A stretch of 64,000 bases of DNA from DASUPK01 sp963695675 (GTDB lineage Bacteria > Actinomycetota > Thermoleophilia > Solirubrobacterales > 70-9), in NCBI GenBank assembly GCA_963695675.1, contig CAVOGY010000007.1:973207-1037206 (forward strand), written 5' to 3'. The position numbers and the translations under genes were made by a program. Shown here piece by piece: positions 25,831 to 34,400 of the stretch. The stretch's first letter is position 1. Every line of letters begins with the position of its first letter. The notes beneath the pieces are model-generated. The model had not been told where the DNA came from, did not search any database, and saw only the letters and a list, made by a program, of their open reading frames with translations.

Positions 25831-26235
25831 ATGTCGGAGGAGAACGTCGAGGTGGTGCGGCGGTTCTGCGAACGGGACGACCAGACCAGCTTGGATTCTC
25901 TGATGGCGAGCCTGCACCCGGATATCGAATGGGTCCCGGTGCAATCCGACCCGGAGTACTCCGTACACCGCGGGCACGACGACGTTCGCGCGTGGTTGAC
26001 GTCTTGGGCCGAGTCGTTTCCGGACCTGCGTTGGGAACTCGATCGCATCCTCGATGCGGGGAGCGATCTCGTGGTCGCGTTCGTACGTCTGGCGGGCCGC
26101 TCTGACGCGACTGGTATCGACTTGGAAACCCCGTCCTACGCGGTCGTATTCACGCTTCGGGGCGAGAAGATCGCGCGGATCCACGAATACCTCGACAGCC
26201 AGGAGGCCCTCGAAGCCGTCAGGCTGCGGGAGTAG
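25831..26235 (+). CDS. SnoaL-like cassette protein 1
   Basis: A 134-residue NTF2-fold protein: MSEENVEVVRRFCERDDQTS, LHPDIEWVPV, ESFPDLRWELDRILDAG, and the cassette tail EALEAVRLRE. The family holds small hydrophobic ligands in a cone-shaped pocket; no catalytic pair can be assigned with confidence. The ATG is 9 nt after a -10 and has no ribosome site. An in-frame ATG inside palindrome A would add 13 residues but is unlikely because it lies at the -35. Confidence 0.82.
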   Translation: MSEENVEVVRRFCERDDQTSLDSLMASLHPDIEWVPVQSDPEYSVHRGHDDVRAWLTSWAESFPDLRWELDRILDAGSDLVVAFVRLAGRSDATGIDLETPSYAVVFTLRGEKIARIHEYLDSQEALEAVRLRE

Positions 26236-26288
26236 CCGGCTGAGCTACTCGGTTTGGATGAAAGCGGCGTAATTAGTGGCGGGTATCG

Positions 26289-26507
26289 TCACTCACCCCG
26301 CGCCTTTAGCCGAACCGTCTCCGTTTCCTGCTCTTGCTCGGCCCTCCGGAGGCGCGATTCGGACAAGGCGCAAGCCCGCTCCAGCTCCTTCAGATGGACA
26401 GGACTCGTCGGCCGCGGGCCGTGCATCTTGGCCCGGTACAGGTCCCGGCGTTCACAGTGGTAGCGGGCATCGACTCTCAGTTCGTCCAGGCGACGCAGAG
26501 AGGTCAT
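26289..26507 (-). CDS. Small helical protein, third of a coupled trio
   Basis: A 72-residue, Arg-rich helical protein (RRLDELRVDARYHCERRDLYRAKMHGPRPTS... then LKELERACALSESRLRRAEQEQE). Its ATG overlaps the previous stop as ATGA. The regular charged-helix pattern supports coding. I do not recognise a function. Confidence 0.65.
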   Translation of the reverse strand: MTSLRRLDELRVDARYHCERRDLYRAKMHGPRPTSPVHLKELERACALSESRLRRAEQEQETETVRLKARGE

Positions 26508-26674
26508 CGCCCTGACTGCTCTCCCAATCGGACGTGGAGGCGATCGCCGGCTCGCGTCCCTGGGGCGATGTGCCCCGGGGCTCCGATAGCGTGGCCAACC
26601 TGGCGATTGCCATGGGCGCGATGAAGCTCGCCGCGCCGTCGTGCTGCCGGTTGGGATTGCCTGCTAGTGCTCAT
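26504..26674 (-). CDS. Tiny gene, second of a coupled trio
   Basis: A 56-residue frame (starts MSTSRQSQPAARRRGELHRA) overlapping both neighbours by ATGA. The composition is weakly protein-like; the double overlap is the main support. Confidence 0.45.
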   Translation of the reverse strand: MSTSRQSQPAARRRGELHRAHGNRQVGHAIGAPGHIAPGTRAGDRLHVRLGEQSGR

Positions 26675-26982
26675 CTCGTCCTCCTCGCTGGCGCGCTCGA
26701 TCTGCCTCGGTCCCAGTGCTGGTCGACCCACTCAAGCCACCTCGCGCGCGTCGCAACCCGCTCGTTTGCCTCGGACAGCCGGGCATAGGCGTTGGGCTCG
26801 TCCGATGTTTCAAATGCCGCCTCGTAGTGGCGGCGACGGCGTCCCTGCTCCGCAAGCGCCCCCTCCAACCGCCCTACCGCGTCGTCGTGTTGTGAGGTCA
26901 AGGATTCTGCGGGGACCCACCCGGACTTGTGATCCAGCGATGCCCGGGCGCGCCAGCGGTTTGGGGTGGCGGTTCCGGCCAT
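26671..26982 (-). CDS. Small hypothetical protein, first of a coupled trio
   Basis: A 103-residue protein: a basic N-terminus with DHKSGWVPAESLTSQHDDAV and a helical C-terminus (LEGALAEQGRRRRHYEAAF, RLSEANERVATRARWLEWVDQHW). GGAGGAGGTCAGCC before the ATG is one of the best ribosome sites in the window. Function unknown. Confidence 0.65.
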   Translation of the reverse strand: MAGTATPNRWRARASLDHKSGWVPAESLTSQHDDAVGRLEGALAEQGRRRRHYEAAFETSDEPNAYARLSEANERVATRARWLEWVDQHWDRGRSSAPARRTR

Positions 26983-27015
26983 GGCTGACCTCCTCCGGGA
27001 CCCTCCGGCCTTCAC

Positions 27016-27466
27016 CGAAGGGCCCTCTTCGCTTTGCCTTTGTCGCTGCGGGGGAACGGACGGCCGCGTGCTCTAAAGGCGGTGTCGAACACACAATGTA
27101 CCACGTATTCATGAAACGATCTTCCGGAATTTTGAATCAGGGTTCTCAAGCGTCAGTGCGTCCCCACGGATCGGATAGGCGGCCCGACTCGTTTCTCGCT
27201 AGGCCCGTTCCATTCGACGTCGGCCGCAGCCTTCATCGTGCTCGACAGACCAGCTACACCTGTCTGATGAATCGCGTCCCGACACTTGGAAGACCGCCAC
27301 CGACCTCGTCGCCAACTTCTTCACGATCGGCGCGTGGCCGCCGCTACCCGCGCTCTGTCTTTGAGCCGAGTGCCGGAGTGCGGCGCACAGGCCACCCAGG
27401 CGAAGCCCTGACGGCGTCGTCGCCGCGGCTTCGGCACAATGTGCCCAGGACACAGCGAGGGTCGGC
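27016..27466. other. Intergenic stretch, no gene seen
   Basis: About 450 bp with lower coding regularity than its surroundings; no repeat, RNA or promoter pattern that I can defend. Confidence 0.4.
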
Positions 27467-29149
27467 TCAGTAGGGGGTGCGGCGTCGAACCCGGGAGCGT
27501 AGGCGCCCGACCCGCCGGTCGCGGAGGATGCGACGGGCGGCGTTGTGACCGGCAGCGGCCATCACTCCGCCGCCCGGATGAGTGCCCGCGCCGCAGAGGT
27601 AGAGCCCGTGTACCGGGGTCGCATAGTGGGAGAGGTCCGGAGCCGGGCGCATGAATGCCATCTGGTCGAGCCCTTGCTCGCCCTGGAAGATGTTCCCGCC
27701 CTGGAGCCCGAAGATCCTCTCCAGGTCCGGCGGAGCGAGCACCTCGCGCTCGAGGATCGCGTCTGGGACGTTGGGCGCGTATCGGGCCAGGTGCTCGATG
27801 CAGGCGTCGCCATAGTGCTCCCTGGCGTCGCCCTCCCACGCCTCCTCGGCCGGCGGGCCGTACTGCGTGAACATCGTCATCACCCAGCGGCCGTCGTCGG
27901 TCAGGCTCGAATCGATCGCGGAGGGCAGCTCCGCCTCGACGTAGGGCTGTGTGGCGGGCCGGCCCATCAGGCAGTCCTGCCAGGCCCGCTCCAGGTAGTC
28001 GATCGAGGGGCAGAGGTTGACGCCTGTGGTGTGGAGCATCCGGTGCTGCTCCTCGCTGACGCCCTCGTACCGGGGCGGCTCGGAGAGCACCATGTTGACC
28101 TTCACCGAGCCGCCGCGGGTCCGGTAGCGGCGCATGTCGTCGGCGATCTCGGAGGGGAAGCTCTCGGCGCCTACCAGGTCCAAGACCGTCGTCTTCGGGT
28201 GGGCCCCGGAGGCGACTACAGGCGCGCGAATCTCTTCGCCGGTCGCCAGGGTCACTCCCAGGACCTTCCCATCGCTGACGTCGATCGACGCTACCTCCGC
28301 GTCCGTGCGGATGGTTGCGCCTGCATCCTCTGCCGAGCGGGCGATGGCCTGGCTGATCGCGCCCATGCCGCCGATCACCTGACCCCAGACGCCGGGCATC
28401 CCGTCGAGCTCGCCGAGGGCGTGGTGCAGCAGGTTGTAGGCGGTGCCCGGCGTCCTGGGACCCGCCCAGACCCCGACGACGCCACTGGAGGCGATCGAGC
28501 CCTTCACTGCGTCATGCTCGAACCAGTCGTCGAGCATGTCGCCGACCGACATCGTGAAGATCCGGACGAGATCGTGGACGTCGCGCTTGGAGAGCCCGGC
28601 GGCCCGGCCCGCTTCGCGCAGCAGCCCCGCGACGTCGAGCGGGTTGCGCGAGCCCGGAGCGGGTGGCTCCCGGAGGAGCATCGGGCGCAGGAACTCCGCG
28701 GTCCGCTCGAACAGGTCCTCGAAGTCAGCGTAGACCTCACCATCCCGATGCGAGTGGGCGGCGATGGAGGCGGCTGTCTGTTCGGGCTCGTTGTGGAAGA
28801 AGATCGGCCCGTCGGGGGTCATCGCCGCGTAGGCGGGGTCGAGCGGGATGGCCCGGTAGCCGAAGTGGTGCAACCGGAGGTCGGAGACGACCTTCGGCTG
28901 GAGCATCGAGACAACGTAGGAGGCCCGCGAGACCCGGGCTCCCGGCCAGACCTCCTCGGTCACGCACGCGCCGCCGAGTATCGGGCGCCGCTCCAGGACG
29001 ACGACATCGAGCCCGGAGTGCGCCAGATATGCGGCGGTGGTGAGCCCGTTGTGCCCCCCGCCCACGACGATCGCGTCGTAGCTCGCTGGCGGTGGCCCCG
29101 GGGTCGCCGGTGCGCTGGGGACGGGGGTGCTGGTCGCCGTGGCCGGCAT
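27467..29149 (-). CDS. Phytoene-desaturase-like FAD oxidoreductase
   Basis: A 560-residue flavoprotein of the phytoene dehydrogenase/PYROXD2 group: YDAIVVGGGHNGLTTAAYLAHSG, LERRPILGGACVTEEVWPG at the N-terminus and a C-terminal YLCGAGTHPGGGVMAAAGHNAARRIL. No carotenoid genes are nearby; with a Rieske oxygenase divergent from it, a role in oxidising an amine or alicyclic compound is more likely. I start at the ATG 7 nt after a good -10 (leaderless) rather than the GTG three codons upstream, which overlaps that -10. Confidence 0.83.
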   Translation of the reverse strand: MPATATSTPVPSAPATPGPPPASYDAIVVGGGHNGLTTAAYLAHSGLDVVVLERRPILGGACVTEEVWPGARVSRASYVVSMLQPKVVSDLRLHHFGYRAIPLDPAYAAMTPDGPIFFHNEPEQTAASIAAHSHRDGEVYADFEDLFERTAEFLRPMLLREPPAPGSRNPLDVAGLLREAGRAAGLSKRDVHDLVRIFTMSVGDMLDDWFEHDAVKGSIASSGVVGVWAGPRTPGTAYNLLHHALGELDGMPGVWGQVIGGMGAISQAIARSAEDAGATIRTDAEVASIDVSDGKVLGVTLATGEEIRAPVVASGAHPKTTVLDLVGAESFPSEIADDMRRYRTRGGSVKVNMVLSEPPRYEGVSEEQHRMLHTTGVNLCPSIDYLERAWQDCLMGRPATQPYVEAELPSAIDSSLTDDGRWVMTMFTQYGPPAEEAWEGDAREHYGDACIEHLARYAPNVPDAILEREVLAPPDLERIFGLQGGNIFQGEQGLDQMAFMRPAPDLSHYATPVHGLYLCGAGTHPGGGVMAAAGHNAARRILRDRRVGRLRSRVRRRTPY

Positions 29150-29205
29150 CGCGGGCACGTTAATAGCACTTGACTACAAAGTCAAGACTCCTTAGGATGC
29201 CGCCG
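29150..29205. promoter_or_regulatory. Mirror-image divergent promoters around a TTGACT palindrome
   Basis: The palindrome CTTGACTACAAAGTCAAG holds two facing -35 boxes. Rightward: TTGACT, 17 bp, TAGGAT, 7 bp, ATG. Leftward: TTGACT, 17 bp, TAACGT, 7 bp, ATG. Both transcripts would be leaderless. One dimeric regulator on the palindrome could shut both; the TetR gene 1.3 kb away is the obvious candidate. Confidence 0.72.
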
Positions 29206-30384
29206 ATGATGCCCGCCCTGCCGCTCGACTCCGCTCAGGTCTCGGAGACGCTGCGGCCGCTGGAGCAGGCGACGATGCTGCCGCCCGCCGCCTTCACCGA
29301 CCAGGCGGTACTCGACTGGGAGCTCGAGGCCATCTTCTGCTCGGGCTGGATCTGCGTCGGGCACGTCTCGCAGGTGAGCGAGCAGGGCCTCTTTCTGATG
29401 CGCGAAATCGGGCGGGACAGCGTGATCGTGATCGGGGGCGAGGACGGCCGCCCGCGCGCCTTCCACAACGTCTGCCGCCATCGGGGCTCCCGCCTGATCA
29501 CCGAGGGGGAGGGGAGCGTCAGGCGGCGGCTGCGCTGTCCCTACCACGCCTGGTCCTACGACCTCGATGGCGCGCTCCGCGCCTGTCCGCACATGGACGG
29601 GGTCGAGAACTTCGATCCCTCCTGCAACGGCCTCGTCCCGGTGCGCCTCTCGACGATTGGGGGGTTGCTGCTGATCGACCTCGGGGGTGACGCGCCCGAT
29701 CCCGCCGAGCACATCGGCGACCTGCTCGAGCACTTGGAGCGCTATCGCACCGCCGAGCTCCGCAGCGCCGGCAAGGTCGACTACGTCGTCGCCGCGAACT
29801 GGAAGGGGATCGTCGAGAACTACAACGAGTGCCTGCATTGCCCGGGCGTCCATCCCGAGCTCAACGCGCTCAGCAACTACATGAGCGGCGAGGAGATGGA
29901 GGGGAACGGGTCATGGTGCGGGGGCTCCATGACCCTGACCGGCCAGGGTGCGGCGACGATGGGGAGCGGCGGCGGTCACGCGACCGACAGGCCGCCGATC
30001 GACGGCCTCTCGGAAGAGGACCTGAGCTCGATCCTCTATGTCGCCCTGTTCCCGAACGCCCTGGTCTCGTTCCACCCGGACTACGTGATGCTGCACACCC
30101 TCTATCCCCGCGCACCCGACCGGACCGACGTCGTCTGCGAGTTCTTCTTCGAGCCCGGCACCGCGGACGCGGCCGGCTTCGATCCCTCCGACGCGATCGA
30201 GTTCTGGGACAGGACCAACCGCCAGGACTGGTACGTATGCGAGCTCGCCCAGAAGGGGGCGGGCTCAAGGGGCTACACCGCGGGCCGCTACTCGCTCGAG
30301 GAGACCGAAGCGCACGCCTTCGACGGGATGATCGCCGAGCGCTACATGGAGGCGCTCCGGGATCGCGAGGGGGTCTCGGCGTGA
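29206..30384 (+). CDS. Rieske non-heme iron oxygenase, alpha subunit
   Basis: A 392-residue ring-hydroxylating/demethylating oxygenase. The Rieske centre is intact (CRHRGS with its CxH, and CPYHAW with CxxH), as is the mononuclear iron region (NYNECLHCPGVHPEL). This resembles the choline/carnitine/stachydrine-type oxygenases that attack quaternary amines, matching the amine theme of the window. No reductase gene is adjacent. Start chosen at the ATGATG 7 nt after the -10; upstream TTG overlaps the -35. Confidence 0.87.
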   Translation: MMPALPLDSAQVSETLRPLEQATMLPPAAFTDQAVLDWELEAIFCSGWICVGHVSQVSEQGLFLMREIGRDSVIVIGGEDGRPRAFHNVCRHRGSRLITEGEGSVRRRLRCPYHAWSYDLDGALRACPHMDGVENFDPSCNGLVPVRLSTIGGLLLIDLGGDAPDPAEHIGDLLEHLERYRTAELRSAGKVDYVVAANWKGIVENYNECLHCPGVHPELNALSNYMSGEEMEGNGSWCGGSMTLTGQGAATMGSGGGHATDRPPIDGLSEEDLSSILYVALFPNALVSFHPDYVMLHTLYPRAPDRTDVVCEFFFEPGTADAAGFDPSDAIEFWDRTNRQDWYVCELAQKGAGSRGYTAGRYSLEETEAHAFDGMIAERYMEALRDREGVSA

Positions 30385-30443
30385 ACGGGATCGCCGCCGT
30401 CGCGTAAGCGGCCGGCGTCGGAGGCGCGATCTAGGCTGGACCC

Positions 30444-31073
30444 ATGGAGGAGGCCAGCGCTCATCGGGATGAGCCCGACGCGCGGGACCGGATCCTCCGC
30501 GCCGCGACGGAGCTGATCGCCTCCGACGGGATCGACGAGGTCCGGATCGCCAGGGTCGCGAACCGGGCGCGCGCCTCCACCGCGCTCGTCCACCACTACT
30601 TCTCGACCCGGGAGGAGCTGCTGGCCCAGGCGCTGCTGCAGTCGTTCGAGCTTGCTGCGGACGAGCGCTTCGGCGCCGGCCCCGCTGCAGCGGCCTCCGC
30701 CACGGAGGGCCTCGCGATCGCGATCGACGAGTGCCTTCCGACCCCGGGTGAGGGCGAGCGCGAGTGGGTCCTCTGGGTCGAGCTCTGGCTGCGCGCGGTC
30801 CGCGAGCCGGAGCTGCGACCTGTGGCGGGCCGGATGTACGAGAGCTACCGCGAGTGGGTCGCCAGGGTGATTCGCCGCGGTGTCGAGAGCGGCGAGTTCC
30901 GCGAGGTGGATCCGGACCGCGTGGCCGACCTGGCGATGGCCCTCTTCGACGGCCTCGGTGTCCGAGCCCTGATCCGTGACCCGGCGATGAGCCTCGAGCG
31001 CGCACGTCGGATGGCCGCCGAACGGCTGGCTGCAGAACTCGGGGTTGATCCGGGCGCTTTCGTCGTAAGCTGA
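30444..31073 (+). CDS. TetR-family regulator
   Basis: A 209-residue regulator: HTH RILRAATELIASDGIDEVRIARVANRARASTALVHHYFSTREELL, and a C-terminal domain with WVLWVELWLRAVREP and GEF...DGLGVRALIRDPAMSLERARR. It follows the Rieske gene by 60 nt in the same direction and likely regulates the divergent pair. It is the intact relative of the remnant at 316-634. Confidence 0.86.
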   Translation: MEEASAHRDEPDARDRILRAATELIASDGIDEVRIARVANRARASTALVHHYFSTREELLAQALLQSFELAADERFGAGPAAAASATEGLAIAIDECLPTPGEGEREWVLWVELWLRAVREPELRPVAGRMYESYREWVARVIRRGVESGEFREVDPDRVADLAMALFDGLGVRALIRDPAMSLERARRMAAERLAAELGVDPGAFVVS

Positions 31074-31084
31074 ACCGCTGTTCA
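31071..31084. promoter_or_regulatory. TGAAC-N4-GTTCA inverted repeat at the end of tetR
   Basis: TGAACCGCTGTTCA has the same half-sites as 14591-14604. It begins at the tetR stop codon, so it is downstream, an odd place for an operator; it may serve something to the right or be coincidence. Confidence 0.4.
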
Positions 31085-31116
31085 GTTTTCGCCGCGGTCG
31101 GCTGTCGCCAACAGTG

Positions 31117-31136
31117 CTGCTTTGCATGGAAAGCAG
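31117..31136 (+). repeat. Palindrome A, perfect copy
   Basis: Perfect 20-mer, plus orientation. No SnoaL gene or GATACT box follows. Confidence 0.85.
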
Positions 31137-31226
31137 CGGTTCATGCGTGGCCTGCTACATTCCGCACATACTGATGGGGGAGATGGGGTAGGCGTGCATC
31201 GCTGGCCCAGGGAAGGGGAGGACAAC

Positions 31227-31390
31227 ATGGGAAAGCGATTCGCGCTGTTGATCGGCGTGGCTGCGGCTGGCGTGCTGGCGCTGGGGGCGCAGACCGTGAT
31301 GGCGCTCGTGAAACGGTGACGCAGACGATGACGCGCACGGGCGTGGGCGGAGGCGACCTCTCCGGCGCCGTTGACGACTCGCGCGAGTAG
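31227..31390 (+). pseudogene. Signal-peptide start of a lost secreted protein
   Basis: After GGGGAGGACAAC comes MGKRFALLIGVAAAGVLALGAQT and a stop 30 codons in; a shifted frame continues to 31390. The start is nearly identical to that of the RTX remnant at 36796 (MGKRFAIVIGVAAVGVMALG). Confidence 0.5.
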
Positions 31391-31491
31391 ACGGGCGAGC
31401 ACCGACGATCTGGGCGCCGAGACCCAGCAGCGATCGAACCGGTTGATCGCGCGACCGCACGGGTGTACGGTCGCTCCGGAAAGAGGGGCAG

Positions 31492-34400
31492 TTGGCCGTA
31501 GAGATCCGCGTCCTCGGCCGCGTCGATGCGCTCGTCGACGGCCGGTCGTTACCACTCAGAAGAAGCAAGCTGCGAGGGGTGCTCGCGATGCTCGCGCTGC
31601 GCGCCAACCGCACGGTCGCCGCCGACGAGCTGATCGATGGCCTCTGGGCCGATCACCCGCCGGCGAGCGCCGCCAAGAACCTCCAGTCCTACGTCTCGGA
31701 GTTGCGCAAGGCATTGGCCTCCGACGGCGCAGGGGCCAGCATCGTCAGCCGGGGTCGCGGCTACGAGCTCCGGGTGGCGGAGGAGGCGGTCGACGCGCTG
31801 CGCTTCGAGGACCTGGTCGAGGAGGCCGCTCGCCAGCCGAGAGGCGCCGGCGCGAACGGCCTAGCCGGCGCCGCGCTCGAGCTCTGGCGCGGCGCCCCGC
31901 TCGCCGACGTCGCCTCCGAGCCGTTCGCCGCCCCAGAGATCGGTCGCCTCGAGGAGCTTCACATGCGGGCCATCGAGCTGGCGATCGAAGCCGAGCTCGC
32001 CGCCGGGCGCCACGCCGAGGTGGTCGCCCGGCTCGAGGCCCTGATCGCCGAGGAGCCGTTGCGAGAGCGCCTGCACGCGCAGCGCATGCTCGCCCTCTAT
32101 CGCGCCGGGCGCCAGTCGGAGGCGCTCGAGGCCTACCACGAGGCGCGCGCGGCGCTGATCGAGCAGATCGGGGTCGAGCCGGGCCCCGAGCTCAAGCGCC
32201 TGCAGGAGCAGATCCTCGCCCAGGACCCGGCCCTCGAGGCGCCGCCGCCGACCGTCGAGCTGCCGGTCCAGCTCGAGGGGGGCTCGCCGCTGCTCGCCGG
32301 ACGCGAGCGCGAGCTCGACTGGCTGCGCAGGCGCTGGGCGCGGGCGCGCGAGGGCCGGATCGTCTGCGTGATGGTCTGGGGGCCGGCGGGGATCGGCAAG
32401 ACACGGCTGCGTCGGCGAGCTCGCGGCCGAGGTCCAGCAAGAGGGCGCCGCGGTCCTCTATGCCGGCGGTGGCGAGGTCGCCGAGGCGGCGCTGGCGACC
32501 GTAGCGGAGGCCGGCACGGGCCACCGACCGACGCTTCTGGTGTTCGACTACGCCAACGACGCCCCCCCGAGCGTGCTCGAGGCCGCCGCGGCGCTCGCCC
32601 GCGCGCCCGAGGGTCGGCCGCTCATGGTCTGCGTCCTTCATCACGACGAGCAGGGCCCGCCCGCCTTCGCCGGCTTGCTCGAGAGCGGAGTCGCCCAACG
32701 CCTGCGCCTCGACCCGCTTAACGAGGATGCGACGGCCGAGATCGCCGCCCTCTACGCCCGCCGAGGGGGTCGTCGATCCCCATGCGCGACACTGCTCGCC
32801 GAGAGCGACGGGGTGCCGCTTCGCATCCACCGGGCGGCCGGCGGCTGGGCCCGGGCGGAGGTGGCTGAGCGGCTCGGCCGCGACGGCGGGCCGCGCGATG
32901 AGCGATCAACCCGACCTACGCACGACCGAGGCCGAGGTAGCCGGGCGGCGTCGTGGACCTGCAGCTGGACCGAGAGCGGAGGCGCCTCTACGCGCGTCGA
33001 CGAGCCGCCGGATCCCTCGCAGCCGGCGGTCTGCCCCTACCGCGGCCTGGCCCCGTTCGATGCCGCTCACGCCGAGTACTTCTTCGGCCGCGAGCGCCTG
33101 GTCGCCGAGCTGGTCGCCCGCCTGGTCGGCTCGACCCTGCTCGCCGTCGTCGGTCCCTCGGGCAGCGGCAAGTCCTCGGCCGTGCGCGCCGGCCTCTTGC
33201 CGGCGCTCGCGGACGGCGTCGTCCCGGGCTCCGAGCAGCTGGCGGCGCGCCGTGATGCGCCCCGGCGCGCGCCCGCTGGCCGAGCTCTCGCGGGCCCTCG
33301 CCCGGGCGGTGCCCGAGGCGGGAGACGAGGGCGCGGCGCCGTGGATCGCCGACGCGCTCGAGCGGCTGCCCGACGGCGAGCGGTTGGTGCTCTTGATCGA
33401 TCAGTTCGAGGAGGCCTTCGTCGCCTGCCGCGACCAGGCCGAGCGCGAGGCGTTCTTCGACGCGCTGGTCGAGGGCGCCGGTGACCCCGACGAGCGGCTG
33501 GTCATCGTGCTCGCGATCCGCGGCGACTTCTACGCGCGCTGCGCCGAGCACGCCGAGCTCTCGACCCTGGTCAGCGCCAACCAGCTCCTGGTCGGGCCGA
33601 TGCGCCGCGACGAGCTGCGCCGGGCGATCGAGCTTCCCGCCCGGCGGGCGGGGCTCCGGGTCGAGCCGCGGCTGGTCTCGGCGCTGGTCGGTGACGTCGC
33701 CTCAGAGCCCGGCGGCCTGCCGCTGCTCTCCGCGGCCCTCGTCGAGCTCTGGCAGCGGCGCGACGGCCGCAGCCTGCGCTACGAGGTCTATGAGCGAAGC
33801 GGCGGGGTCAGCGGCGCGGTCGCGCGCCTTGCCGAGCACGCCTACCAGCGCCTCAGTCCGGCCGAGCGGCTCCGGGCGCGCCCGATGCTGCTGCGCCTCG
33901 CCGGCGCCGACGACGAGCAGGCGGAGGGGTTCGTCCGCCGCCGCGTTCCCCTCGACGAGCTCGAGCTCGACCGCGACGAGGACGCCGCCCGGGCCCTCGC
34001 CGTGCTCACCGAGAGCCGCCTGCTCACCGTCGACGAGGGGGCGGCCGAGGTCGCCCACGAGGCGCTGCTTCGCGAGTGGCCGCGCCTGCGCGACTGGCTT
34101 GCCGAGGACGCCGAGGGTCGCCACCTTCACCAGCACCTGATCGGTGCCGCCGGCGAGTGGCGCGACTCCGGGCGCGACCCGGCCGAGCTCTACCGGGGTG
34201 CCAGACTCGCCTCGGCGCTCGACTGGGCGGCGAGCCACGACCCGGAGCTCAACCAGCTCGAGCGCTCCTTCCTCGAGGAGAGCCGGGCCGCCGGCGAGCG
34301 TCAGGCCCAGCGCCAGCGGCGCACCAACCGCCGCCTCGGACGCTGCTCGCCGGGGTCGGCGTGCTGCTCGCCGCCGCCGTGGTCGCCGGGGTGATCGCGC

